From assembly GCA_016281495.1 (NCBI GenBank), contig JAEEIU010000052.1, positions 1 through 60,888 on the forward strand: 60,888 nt of DNA, given 5' to 3'. Positions 17,076 to 25,296 of this stretch are shown here, piece by piece. Numbering within the stretch: the first letter of the stretch is position 1; each line of letters opens with the position of its first letter. A program made the position numbers and the translations under genes. The notes under the pieces were generated by a model. That model saw nothing but the letters and a program-made list of their open reading frames with translations. It was not told the origin of the DNA and searched no databases. The stretch is from Treponema sp. (GTDB lineage: Bacteria; Spirochaetota; Spirochaetia; Treponematales; Treponemataceae).

Positions 17076-17078
17076 TAC

Positions 17079-17107
17079 TTTACTTTTTTTAACAAAATCG
17101 GTATTAT
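17079..17107 (+). promoter_or_regulatory. Putative promoter of pyrG
   Basis: TTTACT (17079-17084), a 17-nt spacer and TATTAT (17102-17107). Transcription would start near 17114, upstream of the leader hairpin. Confidence 0.55.
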
Positions 17108-17125
17108 ATAAATCCAGAAGCAAAG

Positions 17126-17188
17126 GAGCTCCTGCAGATTGCCGGAAGAAATTTCGGTTGTCTGCAGGGGCTCTTTTTTTATTTTTTT
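17126..17188 (+). terminator. Terminator hairpin in the pyrG leader, candidate attenuator
   Basis: A 13-bp stem (17126-17138 with 17161-17173, one G-U pair) encloses a 22-nt loop that holds a small CCG/CGG hairpin. Seven Ts, an A and seven more Ts follow. The pyrG ATG is only 12 nt beyond the T-runs, and there is no room for another promoter. It either attenuates pyrG or ends the upstream gene with read-through. Unlike Bacillus pyrG, the predicted start is not GGG, so G-slippage is not evident. Confidence 0.8.
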
Positions 17189-17200
17189 AAGGGGAAAAAA

Positions 17201-18808
17201 ATGGGTAAATTTATTTTTGTTACCGGTGGTGTTGTTTCTGGTCTTGGCAAGGGAATAACGGCTGCAAGTTTGGGAAGGCTCCTGAAGAACAGGGGTCTTA
17301 CCGTCACATCGCAAAAGCTGGATCCGTACATGAACGTGGACCCGGGAACAATGAGTCCATACCAGCACGGAGAAGTTTTCGTCACGGAAGGCGGCACAGA
17401 AACCGACCTTGACCTCGGGCATTACGAGAGGTTCATCGACGAAAAGCTTACATCCCATTCAAACCTCACAAGCGGACGGGTATACTGGACTGTCCTTCAA
17501 AAGGAAAGGAACGGAGAATATCTGGGCGAAACGGTTCAAATCATTCCGCACGTCACAAACGAAATCAAGTCATTCATATTAAAGAACATGGAAGAATCCA
17601 AAGCCGACATAGGCATAATCGAAGTCGGAGGAACCACTGGAGACATAGAAAGCCAGCCATTCCTGGAAGCGATAAGGCAACTCGCACTGGAAGTTGGCCG
17701 CAGAAACTGTCTTTTCATCCACGTATGTCTAGTACCCTACATCGGCGGTTCAGACGAATATAAATCCAAGCCTACACAGCACTCGGTACGCGAACTGCAG
17801 GGACTCGGAATCCATCCGGACATCATCGTCACCCGAAGCGACAGGGAAATACCGGAATCCATACGTCAAAAAATCTCCCTCTTTTGCAACGTAAGCCCGG
17901 ACTGCGTAATCCAGAACACAACACTTAACGACCTGTACGAAGTTCCCCTTATGCTGCACAGCCAGAAAATGGACGATGTAGTGTGCCGCGAGCTTGACAT
18001 AAAGGATACGGTCTGCAAGATGGATGATTGGGAAGCTATGGTGGAAAAAATCTACAGGCGCCAGGGTGAAATTCAAATTGCACTTGTTGGTAAATACGTA
18101 CAGCTGCACGACTCATACATTTCCATAGTTGAATCCCTGAACCATGCGAGTTTTGTCGTGGGAAAGAAAATCAAAATCAAGTGGGTGGACAGCGATACCG
18201 TAAGCGAAGAAAACGCCCCGGAAATCTTTGACGACTGTGCGGGAATCATCCTGCCGGGTGGATTTGGAATGCGCGGGACGGAGGGAATGATAAGCACATG
18301 CCGCTATGCACGTGAACATGAGATACCCTATTTCGGCATCTGTCTGGGTATGCAGATTCTTGTAATTGAATATGCCAGAAACGTGCTTGGGCTAAAGGAT
18401 GCTTCTTCCAGGGAATTTGACGAGGAAGGCAAAAACTGCGTGATAGACCTGATGGAAAATCAAAAGAACGTTAAAAAAGGCGGAACAATGCGTCTTGGCT
18501 CCTACCCTTGTGTGGTCAAGAAAGGAACAATCCTTTACGATTCTTACGGAACAGACAGGATAGATGAAAGGCACCGTCACCGCTATGAGTTCAACAACGA
18601 TTACAGGGATGCCTTAAGCAAAGCAGGCCTGGTCATAGCCGGCATATCTCCAGATGAAAGCCTTGTGGAGGCAGTTGAAGTCCACGGCAGGAAAACCTTT
18701 TATGCCGGAGTTCAGTTCCATCCGGAGTTCAAGAGCAGACCAAACAGAGCTCATCCGCTTTTCGTAAGCTTTGTCCAGTCATGCGCAAACGTGGCGGACG
18801 GCCTATAA
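17201..18808 (+). CDS. pyrG: CTP synthase
   Basis: PyrG aminates UTP to CTP with glutamine and ATP, the last step of pyrimidine nucleotide synthesis. The 535-aa protein has the N-terminal synthase domain ([20 protein letters not shown], then [16 protein letters not shown]). It also has the C-terminal class I glutamine amidotransferase domain with the Cys nucleophile in FGICLGMQ and the His-Glu pair in [10 protein letters not shown]. An AAGGGG site lies 7 nt before the ATG. Expression may be controlled by the leader terminator. Its end overlaps the convergent acetyltransferase gene by 6 nt. Confidence 0.98.
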   Translation: MGKFIFVTGGVVSGLGKGITAASLGRLLKNRGLTVTSQKLDPYMNVDPGTMSPYQHGEVFVTEGGTETDLDLGHYERFIDEKLTSHSNLTSGRVYWTVLQKERNGEYLGETVQIIPHVTNEIKSFILKNMEESKADIGIIEVGGTTGDIESQPFLEAIRQLALEVGRRNCLFIHVCLVPYIGGSDEYKSKPTQHSVRELQGLGIHPDIIVTRSDREIPESIRQKISLFCNVSPDCVIQNTTLNDLYEVPLMLHSQKMDDVVCRELDIKDTVCKMDDWEAMVEKIYRRQGEIQIALVGKYVQLHDSYISIVESLNHASFVVGKKIKIKWVDSDTVSEENAPEIFDDCAGIILPGGFGMRGTEGMISTCRYAREHEIPYFGICLGMQILVIEYARNVLGLKDASSREFDEEGKNCVIDLMENQKNVKKGGTMRLGSYPCVVKKGTILYDSYGTDRIDERHRHRYEFNNDYRDALSKAGLVIAGISPDESLVEAVEVHGRKTFYAGVQFHPEFKSRPNRAHPLFVSFVQSCANVADGL

Positions 18809-19273
18809 AACAACCTCCATGCCGGTTTTCTGAACCTTCATGCCCATTTTCTCGTAAAATGCCCTTGCGCTTGGATTGTTCTCCCATACGTTGAGCGTAA
18901 GGTTATAGCATCCGTTCTTTTTTGCATAGTCGACAAGGAAATCATATATGGCTTTACCCACATGCTTTCCACGGCATTTCTCGTCCACACAGATGTCATC
19001 CACATAAAGCGTGGTAATGTTGGGCCAGTTGTTGTCCTTTTCGTGGCTCTGGAACATGACAAAACCGTATCCCATGACATAATCGTCCTCATCAACCGCA
19101 ACAAACACAGGACTTGAGTCATCAGCAAGAATCTTCTTGAGTTCATCCTCCGTGTATTTTGTCTTGTCACGTATAAAAAGGTCAGGCCTTCCGTCGTTAT
19201 GAACGTTGTTCACCTGTACCAAAAGCTCCAGGATTCTTTTAGAGTCCTTTTCCACCGCACGCCGAATGTTCAT
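18803..19273 (-). CDS. GNAT-family N-acetyltransferase
   Basis: The 156-aa product has the GNAT fold. MNIRRAVEKDSKRILEL opens it, VDDICVDEKCRGKHVGKAI is the acetyl-CoA-binding motif A, and NVWENNPSARAFYEKMGM is the motif B region. The substrate is unknown. The ATG at 19273 was chosen because GGAGG lies 6 nt upstream; the longer frame would run through a terminator. It converges on pyrG with a 6-nt overlap. Confidence 0.85.
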   Translation of the reverse strand: MNIRRAVEKDSKRILELLVQVNNVHNDGRPDLFIRDKTKYTEDELKKILADDSSPVFVAVDEDDYVMGYGFVMFQSHEKDNNWPNITTLYVDDICVDEKCRGKHVGKAIYDFLVDYAKKNGCYNLTLNVWENNPSARAFYEKMGMKVQKTGMEVVL

Positions 19274-19301
19274 TTTTTCCTCCGTTTTTGCATAAATGTA
19301 C

Positions 19302-19330
19302 AAAAAAAGGGCCACCCGTATGGGCAGCCC
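19302..19330 (-). terminator. Intrinsic terminator of the small secreted protein gene
   Basis: On the minus strand GGGCTGCCC/GGGTGGCCC forms a 9-bp stem with two G-U pairs and an ATAC loop, followed by seven Ts. It lies between the secreted-protein gene and the GNAT gene. Confidence 0.85.
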
Positions 19331-19368
19331 CTCATCGCAACCGATGTTAAGATCGGCCAGCAGCAATA

Positions 19369-19767
19369 CTACTCGAGATCAGCGTCTCCGCCGTTCCAAG
19401 TGATTGTTACTTCATATGGCTCGTCTGTCCAATCGCGGTCGATGTTCAAAGTCAGATCCTTTGAAAGACCAGCTGTGAAAGTATAGGTGCGGCAAGTCTT
19501 CTTTGAGTGGAATGTGAATGAAACACCAGACAATCCAGCAGAAAGTGTTGGATCCTGAACATTTGCATCTGTGAATGTTGCATAGATTGCACCTGTCTTT
19601 GCGTCAGAAATCTGGATCATGCCTTCACCATTTGTATTCTTCTTGATGGTATAAACGGCATCCCAGTTTGAATCCAACCATGAGCCAGAGAGTGTACCAA
19701 CATCGAATGCAAATGCTCCAACAATACCTACGATTGCAACAGCAACCAAAGCGATAAGTTTCTTCAT
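19369..19767 (-). CDS. Small secreted protein
   Basis: The 132-aa product has a clear signal peptide (MKKLIALVAVAIVGIVGAFA, cleavage before FDVG). A small, probably beta-rich domain follows (GSWLDSNWDAVYTIKK, FTAGLSKDLTLNIDRDW). It has its own promoter, a GGAGT ribosome site and a strong terminator, and its codon use looks like that of a well-expressed gene. No family is recognised. A periplasmic or surface role is inferred from the signal alone. Confidence 0.75.
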   Translation of the reverse strand: MKKLIALVAVAIVGIVGAFAFDVGTLSGSWLDSNWDAVYTIKKNTNGEGMIQISDAKTGAIYATFTDANVQDPTLSAGLSGVSFTFHSKKTCRTYTFTAGLSKDLTLNIDRDWTDEPYEVTITWNGGDADLE

Positions 19768-19798
19768 CTTTTACTCCTTAAAAATGAAATCTAATAAT

Positions 19799-19826
19799 AT
19801 TATACATCAAAACGACTAATAATCAA
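19799..19826 (-). promoter_or_regulatory. Promoter of the small secreted protein gene
   Basis: On the minus strand TTGATT (19826-19821), a 16-nt spacer and TATAAT (19804-19799). The ATG is 31 nt beyond the -10 box. Confidence 0.65.
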
Positions 19827-19892
19827 GTATAAAACGAAGTTTTTTTTATTTTTTGTTTTTTCCCAGTTAGCCTAATATAACAGCCTTTCCAA

Positions 19893-19921
19893 TTGAATAT
19901 TTATTCAAAATTTTGTAAAAT
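19893..19921 (+). promoter_or_regulatory. Promoter of the DnaJ-domain gene, probably leaderless
   Basis: TTGAAT (19893-19898), a 17-nt spacer and TAAAAT (19916-19921) end 6 nt before the ATG at 19928. No Shine-Dalgarno site is present. Confidence 0.65.
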
Positions 19922-19927
19922 GATGCC

Positions 19928-20680
19928 ATGCGGGATTTTTATTCGGTTCTCGGCGTTCCACATACAGCTTCCCTTGCTGAAATTCGCCGGGCATATAGGA
20001 AAAAGGCAAAGTTACTTCACCCTGACATAACACACGCTGAATCAGATGAATTCAGGGAACTGGTACAGGCTTACGAGACACTTTCCGACTTAAAGGCCCG
20101 CAGCCTTTTTGACGAGGCATATTCATTCAGGTCTGCCTCTAATTCCACACACGGTCATTCCTCTTTTGATTACCGGACATGGCTGCTTGAACGCGGTGAT
20201 GATGAAAGCTTTGCCAAGCTGATTCTGTTTGACCTTACCCACAGCCGTGAAGAAGATGCAGTCCGCACATTCAAGAACATGAACATGAAAAACGCCAACT
20301 TCAGGCTTTCATACTGGTTCGGACACGAAGATTTCATGGATTATGGCTTCATTCTTGCTGAAGAGCTTGTTTTGCGCCGTGAATTTTACGATGCGGTCAT
20401 ATTGCTTGATCAAATCATGCGGATGGAGTTCAAATACAATTACTTCAAGTTCTTTTTTGTTGAAGTACAGGACTTGATGAGGCACATCCTCAGAAACAAT
20501 ATAGAAGGGTTTATCAACGACGAGCTTGCAATAGATTCATGGGAAAGGGGCCTTGACCTTAGGTTCGGCAAAAAGGATGAGTCGTTCTTCCTGTTAAAAA
20601 TGGCAGACGCATACGACAGGATTGGCGACCCCCATACTGCATCAATTTGCAGGGACGAATCGATTCGAATTGCATCATAA
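19928..20680 (+). CDS. J-domain protein
   Basis: The 250-aa product opens with a J domain (residues 1-65: DFYSVLGVPHTASLAEIRRA, then LLHPDIT with the HPD motif), which stimulates DnaK ATPase. There is no Gly/Phe region, zinc finger or DnaJ C-terminal domain. The remaining 180 residues are helical and charged, with no recognised family. It is therefore a specialised co-chaperone rather than DnaJ itself. The map gene begins 25 nt downstream and is likely co-transcribed. Confidence 0.8.
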   Translation: MRDFYSVLGVPHTASLAEIRRAYRKKAKLLHPDITHAESDEFRELVQAYETLSDLKARSLFDEAYSFRSASNSTHGHSSFDYRTWLLERGDDESFAKLILFDLTHSREEDAVRTFKNMNMKNANFRLSYWFGHEDFMDYGFILAEELVLRREFYDAVILLDQIMRMEFKYNYFKFFFVEVQDLMRHILRNNIEGFINDELAIDSWERGLDLRFGKKDESFFLLKMADAYDRIGDPHTASICRDESIRIAS

Positions 20681-20705
20681 AGCGGTACAACAAGAGGTAA
20701 TATAT

Positions 20706-21500
20706 ATGATTAGGCTTAAGAATGATGACCAGATTAACAAGATCAGGCTTAGCTGCCATCTGCTTGCGGATCTGTTCAACGAGATTATTCCCCGAGTAAA
20801 GCCCGGAGTAAGCACTAAGGAAATCGACGACTGGTGCGTTGATTTTGTAAAGAAACACGGTGGAAAACCCGCATGGTATTCCGAAGGATTTCCCGGTTGC
20901 GCATGCATTAGCGTTAACAACCAGGTGATTCACGGTGTTCCTTCAAAAAAATTAATCGTTCAGGACGGAGACATCGTTTCCCTGGACATAGGAATCAACC
21001 TGAACGGCTACATATCCGACAGCTGCCATACGGTTATGGTTGGAAACGTTAAACCGGAGCACAGGAAGCTTGTAAAGGTGACCCGTGAGGCCCTGATGAG
21101 GGGAATACAGGAATGTCACCCCGGAAACCGCATAAGCGACATCTCAAAGGCAGTATATTCATTCTGCCATGAGGAAAACGGCTACGGTGTGGTTTACGAA
21201 TACTGCGGACATGGAGTGGGACTTGACGTGCATGAGGACCCCAGCGTTCCAAACTGTCCTTCACGTGGACAAAATCCGCGCATTCAGGCAGGCATGGTTC
21301 TAGCCATAGAGCCGATGATTAACGAGGGAACCGATGACGTTATTACCGGAGACCAGCACAGCGAATGGACTGTAGTTACTGCCGACGGAAGCTGGAGTTG
21401 CCACGAGGAACATACCGTTGCCGTATTCCCGGATCACACGGAGATACTGACCGATTTGGACTATAACGGAAATTCCTGCATGAAGGGATCAAACTATTAG
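20706..21500 (+). CDS. map: Type I methionine aminopeptidase
   Basis: Map removes the initiator methionine from nascent proteins. The 264-aa product has the five metal ligands in order: Asp in SLDIGINLNG, Asp in YISDSCHTV, His in CGHGVGLDVHEDP, Glu in AIEPMINEG and Glu in HEEHTVAV. An AGAGG site precedes the ATG at 20706; the longer frame from 20622 overlaps the J-domain gene. It lies in a probable operon with the J-domain gene upstream. Confidence 0.95.
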   Translation: MIRLKNDDQINKIRLSCHLLADLFNEIIPRVKPGVSTKEIDDWCVDFVKKHGGKPAWYSEGFPGCACISVNNQVIHGVPSKKLIVQDGDIVSLDIGINLNGYISDSCHTVMVGNVKPEHRKLVKVTREALMRGIQECHPGNRISDISKAVYSFCHEENGYGVVYEYCGHGVGLDVHEDPSVPNCPSRGQNPRIQAGMVLAIEPMINEGTDDVITGDQHSEWTVVTADGSWSCHEEHTVAVFPDHTEILTDLDYNGNSCMKGSNY

Positions 21501-21554
21501 AAAAAATAGAAAAAAGCTGACCAGGCAATCCTTTTACGGATGCGAGGAGGGAAA

Positions 21555-22280
21555 ATGGAAAAAGAAGTCGAAAGGAATGACAGAAGCTGGGTGATCATCT
21601 GCATAGTCATCTGTGTCTTGGGTGCAACCCTTGCCGGAACAACCATGTGGGGACGTCAGTTCAACTGGAGGGAAATCGTCATGGTTGCTGTGGCGGCTCT
21701 CCTGGGACTGCTCATAGGATTAATCTTCAAGAACAGGGGTAAAACAGGAAAAACCATTTCCTTCATCCTCTGCGCCGTAATTTTTGGTGTCCTTGTAGGT
21801 GGAGCAAAATACCTTAACTCAGACTCCTACCTGGTAAAGCAGCCATGGCAGAAACAGGCCATCACCAAAGTACACTTTTCTTATCCCGACAATTTTTCAA
21901 GATACGAACTGTCTGATGAACTTGAGGAAATGGGAACCAGAAAAATCTATTCAACCCAGCACAAGGACCGTTTTGCACATTACATGGAATACGACTTTAC
22001 CGGAGATTACCCGCCTCTTGAAGAATCAGTTGCCAATGTTGTTGAAAGCATGACGAACAGCTTACGGGCAAGGACAATACAGTGGGACAAGAATGCCTAC
22101 ATAACGGATTCAATAGTAAAGGCCAGATTCACATACACGTACAACCGCAAGACTTTTACAGGCTTTGTTTTCGGCTATGAGGAAGGAAACCATTGCGAGA
22201 TAGTTGCCTTTTACCCGCTGAAAAAACAGTTTTCAGAGAAATTTCTGAAAAGACTTGAAGACAGCATAACAATCGAATAA
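21555..22280 (+). CDS. Membrane protein with extracytoplasmic domain
   Basis: The 241-aa product has three N-terminal membrane helices (about residues 14-35, 43-60 and 68-88). A soluble domain of about 150 residues follows (VHFSYPDNFSRYELSDELEE onward), rich in aromatic and acidic residues. The ATG at 21555 was chosen because GAGGAGGG lies just upstream; the ATG at 21540 precedes that site. It lies between map and icd with short gaps and may be co-transcribed. No family is recognised. Confidence 0.65.
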   Translation: MEKEVERNDRSWVIICIVICVLGATLAGTTMWGRQFNWREIVMVAVAALLGLLIGLIFKNRGKTGKTISFILCAVIFGVLVGGAKYLNSDSYLVKQPWQKQAITKVHFSYPDNFSRYELSDELEEMGTRKIYSTQHKDRFAHYMEYDFTGDYPPLEESVANVVESMTNSLRARTIQWDKNAYITDSIVKARFTYTYNRKTFTGFVFGYEEGNHCEIVAFYPLKKQFSEKFLKRLEDSITIE

Positions 22281-22307
22281 AAACATTAGCTAACAAAAAA
22301 GGAGTTC

Positions 22308-23507
22308 ATGATGGCTAAAATTCAAATGAAAAATGCAATAGCAGAGTTGGATGGGGATGAAATGACCCGTGTTCTATGGAAGCTTATAAAGGACAAGCTT
22401 TTACTTCCGTTCATAGACTTAAAGACAGAATACTACGATCTTTCAATAACCGAACGTGACAAGACCGACGACAAAATCACATACGATGCTGCGGCGGCAA
22501 TCAAGAGGCTTGGTGTTGGAGTTAAATGTGCGACAATCACATCAAATCAGGCCAGAGTAGAAGAATACAAGCTTACACACCTTACCCCCAGCCCAAACGG
22601 CATCCTCAGGGGAGAGCTTGACGGCACTGTATTCCGCACACCGATTTTCGTAAAGAACATCCAGGGAACAGTAAGCTGCTGGAAAAAACCGATTACCCTC
22701 GGAAGGCACGCATACGGCGACGTATACAAGAACTGCGAGATCAAGACTCCTACTGCAGGAAAGGCAGAGCTTGTGTTTACCGGAGAAGACGGAAAGGAAA
22801 TCCGCAAGACAATCATGGAAATGAAGGGCCCCGGAATCATTCAGGGAATCCACAACATAGACAGCTCAATCGAATACTTTGCACGCTGCTGCTTTAACTT
22901 CGCCCTGGATCAGAAGATTGACGTATGGTTCGGAGCAAAGGATACAATCAGCAAGATTTATGACGGAAACTTCAAGGCCATAATGCAGAAGGTGTTTGAC
23001 GAGGAATACAAGGACAAGTTTGAAAAGGCAGGACTCACCTACTTCTACACATTGATTGACGATGCGGTTGCACGTGTTGTAAAGAGCGAGGGTGGATTCC
23101 TCTGGGCATGCAAGAACTACGACGGCGACGTAATGAGCGACATGATTGCATCCGCATGCGGAAGCCTTGCCATGATGACAAGCGTTCTGGTAAGCCCCAA
23201 CGGTGAGTATGAGTACGAGGCCAGCCACGGTACTGTACAAAAGCACTATTACCGCTACCTCAAGGGCGAAAAAACCTCAACAAATCCTGTTGCAACAATC
23301 TTCGCATGGACTGGAGCGCTGGCAAAAAGGGCAGAGCTTGACAACACACCGGAACTTGCAGAGTTTGCACACAAGCTTGAAAAGGCAACGCTCAGCACTA
23401 TAGAAGACGGAATCATGACAGGAGACCTTGCTAAACTTGCAGATCCAGCCCCTGTCAAAATCGTAAACAGCTGGGAATACATCGACGAGATCGCATCCCG
23501 CCTGTAG
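22308..23507 (+). CDS. icd: NADP-dependent isocitrate dehydrogenase, dimeric type
   Basis: The enzyme oxidatively decarboxylates isocitrate to 2-oxoglutarate with NADP. The 399-aa sequence is of the eukaryote-like subfamily: ELDGDEMTRVLWKLIKDKLL at the start, ATITSNQARVEEY, TPSPNGILRGELDGTVFRTP, NYDGDVMSDMIAS and EASHGTVQKHYYRY. Two adjacent ATGs (22308 and 22311) follow an AAGGAG site; either could be used. It probably supplies 2-oxoglutarate and NADPH. The REP-like cluster starts right after its stop. Confidence 0.95.
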   Translation: MMAKIQMKNAIAELDGDEMTRVLWKLIKDKLLLPFIDLKTEYYDLSITERDKTDDKITYDAAAAIKRLGVGVKCATITSNQARVEEYKLTHLTPSPNGILRGELDGTVFRTPIFVKNIQGTVSCWKKPITLGRHAYGDVYKNCEIKTPTAGKAELVFTGEDGKEIRKTIMEMKGPGIIQGIHNIDSSIEYFARCCFNFALDQKIDVWFGAKDTISKIYDGNFKAIMQKVFDEEYKDKFEKAGLTYFYTLIDDAVARVVKSEGGFLWACKNYDGDVMSDMIASACGSLAMMTSVLVSPNGEYEYEASHGTVQKHYYRYLKGEKTSTNPVATIFAWTGALAKRAELDNTPELAEFAHKLEKATLSTIEDGIMTGDLAKLADPAPVKIVNSWEYIDEIASRL

Positions 23508-23515
23508 TGTCATTC

Positions 23516-23770
23516 CCAAACGAAAAGACCCCGGATCAAGTCCGGGGTGACAATGCCAGTCCGGGGTGACAATGCCAGCCTGGGGTGACAATGCCAGCCT
23601 GGGGTGACAATGCCAGCCTGGGGTGACACCATCAGTCCAGGATGGCAACATCGGTTTGCTTTGACAGCATCTGTCTACCTTGGCAACATTTGTCATTCCG
23701 GGCTTGACCCGGAATCTCAAAAGAAAGACCCCGGATCAGGTCCGGGGTGACACCATCAGTCCGGAATGAC
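23516..23770. repeat. REP-like palindromes with five 19-bp tandem units
   Basis: Palindromes of the form CCCCGGATCAAGTCCGGGG (near 23528) recur near 23728, with a related TCATTCCGGGCTTGACCCGG at 23692. Between them, 23544-23638 holds five contiguous 19-bp units (consensus GGGGTGACAATGCCAGCCT; the last diverges). The region separates the convergent icd and DUF368 genes and has no gene. Palindromes could act as bidirectional terminators or stabilise mRNA ends. Confidence 0.85.
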
Positions 23771-23783
23771 GTGATTCTTTCCC

Positions 23784-24665
23784 CTACTCTCCTGTCTTGG
23801 AACCGAAATATGCCAGGGCAACACCGCCAACAAACGAAACGATGGAACCGGCAATTATACCCGCACTTGTAAATCCGGCAAATCCAGGGAACATGAATAC
23901 GGCAGATCCCAGCAAAAGGCCAAGGATTACCGCATAGGACTGTCCAGGTGCCTTTTTAAGCATGAATCCTATGAGTTTTGCACCAGCCAAAAGACCGATA
24001 AGAACACCGATACCATTTGGCAAAAGCAAGAGGCATGCATGAACAAATGTTGACGGCTGTAATATAACAGAGATGGCAGCGATAACAATCGGATACACTC
24101 CCATAATCAGCATCAAAAGTGAGCCTGAGATTCCCGGTATGATCATGGCAACGGCACCCAAAAGGCCTGCAATGAAAATGCGGAGGGCAAGGCCTACAGA
24201 CAGTTCAGGAAGCACAGTGAATTCAGGAGTATTCTTGTCCACGTTTCCTTCAAGAATTGAAAAAAGGTATATTATGGCAATTCCAATGGCAACACAAATC
24301 ACAAGCGAAAAAATGTACCAGAATGACTTTTTCTCTCCCTTCTTCTGTTTTGTCACAAGCGAAATCAACAGCGGAATGCTACCGACAATCAAGCCTGTAA
24401 ACGCATAGTTTGTTTGAGTCGGGAAATGGGTGTAAAGGTAAGATACAATCTTACTGAACGCAAAAACTCCCAAAATCATGCCAAGAACCATGGGGATTAC
24501 GAATTTTCTGTTAGCCCAGAGTTTCTTGAAATTCAATGTGATTGCATTTATAAATTTGTCATATATTCCAAAAACAACGGCAATTGTAGAGCCTGATACT
24601 CCCGGAATGACATTTCCCATACCGACAGCACATCCAATCAAAAATGTCTTGATTATTTCAAACAT
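23784..24665 (-). CDS. DUF368 membrane protein, probable undecaprenyl-phosphate transporter
   Basis: The 293-aa polytopic protein has two inverted-type motifs, GMGNVIPGVSGSTIAVVFG (residues about 15-33) and MIIPGISGSLLMLIMGVY (about 175-192), typical of the DUF368 family. Members of this family (PopT) have been shown to return undecaprenyl phosphate across the membrane for cell-wall recycling. About nine membrane helices are predicted. A GAGGAT site precedes the ATG. It stands alone. Confidence 0.85.
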   Translation of the reverse strand: MFEIIKTFLIGCAVGMGNVIPGVSGSTIAVVFGIYDKFINAITLNFKKLWANRKFVIPMVLGMILGVFAFSKIVSYLYTHFPTQTNYAFTGLIVGSIPLLISLVTKQKKGEKKSFWYIFSLVICVAIGIAIIYLFSILEGNVDKNTPEFTVLPELSVGLALRIFIAGLLGAVAMIIPGISGSLLMLIMGVYPIVIAAISVILQPSTFVHACLLLLPNGIGVLIGLLAGAKLIGFMLKKAPGQSYAVILGLLLGSAVFMFPGFAGFTSAGIIAGSIVSFVGGVALAYFGSKTGE

Positions 24666-24703
24666 AAAATCCTCTTATAAAAATATTTTGCCCTATTAAA
24701 GCA

Positions 24704-25156
24704 TTATAAACGCTCTGTGTCAACTTGAGGCAGCCTGTATTCAACATAGTGGACCCTGCCCGCCTTTACAGCTTCCTTTATCTGTCTTTCCCTTGCGCTT
24801 AATGTACTTTGACCTGACTTTACCTCTATAAATACAACATCCTTTATTTCCTTTCCCTTTGCATATCCCGGAAATGCCACATAGTCAACAGGAGAGCCTA
24901 TAAACTGTACGTCACCGGGATTGCACGGAAAGCCTGGAAGATAAGGAGCAAGCTGCTCGCCAAACTGACCGCCCAAAACCGCACGGCTTTTCTTTACCGC
25001 ATCCGCACGTTCTTTTTTTATAATCGAATGAAGCCTTGCTTTTTGAATCAGCATGCCCATGATAAAACCCAGCACAAGCACCAGAATGAACAAAATGGCC
25101 GAAACCGCAAATGTACCGATGTTTTCCGAAATGAATCCTAGAGTCTTTTCAAGCAT
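24704..25156 (-). CDS. Membrane-anchored endonuclease-like protein
   Basis: The 150-aa product has one N-terminal membrane helix (residues about 12-36) and a basic linker. A small PD-(D/E)XK-like nuclease fold follows: GSPVDYVAF supplies the Asp, then FIEVKSGQSTLSARERQIKE supplies Glu-x-Lys. This matches the family described as related to archaeal Holliday junction resolvases. The role of a membrane-tethered member is unclear. The ATG at 25156 was chosen over an earlier one at 25186 because a GGTGG lies upstream. Confidence 0.75.
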   Translation of the reverse strand: MLEKTLGFISENIGTFAVSAILFILVLVLGFIMGMLIQKARLHSIIKKERADAVKKSRAVLGGQFGEQLAPYLPGFPCNPGDVQFIGSPVDYVAFPGYAKGKEIKDVVFIEVKSGQSTLSARERQIKEAVKAGRVHYVEYRLPQVDTERL

Positions 25157-25296
25157 ATAAAACCACCCGTTTAAGCCTACCAGCATTCAGAATCACTTGT
25201 CAAGTAGAAGAAATAATAGAAAAAAAGCAGTTCACATTTAACGGGATTTTTAATATAATGTCCATGAAATTTTTGTTTTTTATTTTTGGAGTAGAA

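Noticed and set aside
17126..17188. pyrG leader as a classic riboswitch or T-box
   Set aside because: Only a simple terminator hairpin is visible; there is no T-box sequence or known aptamer core in the short leader.
23544..23638. Regular 19-bp repeats as a CRISPR array
   Set aside because: The units are contiguous with no spacers, are derived from a REP palindrome, and no cas genes are present.
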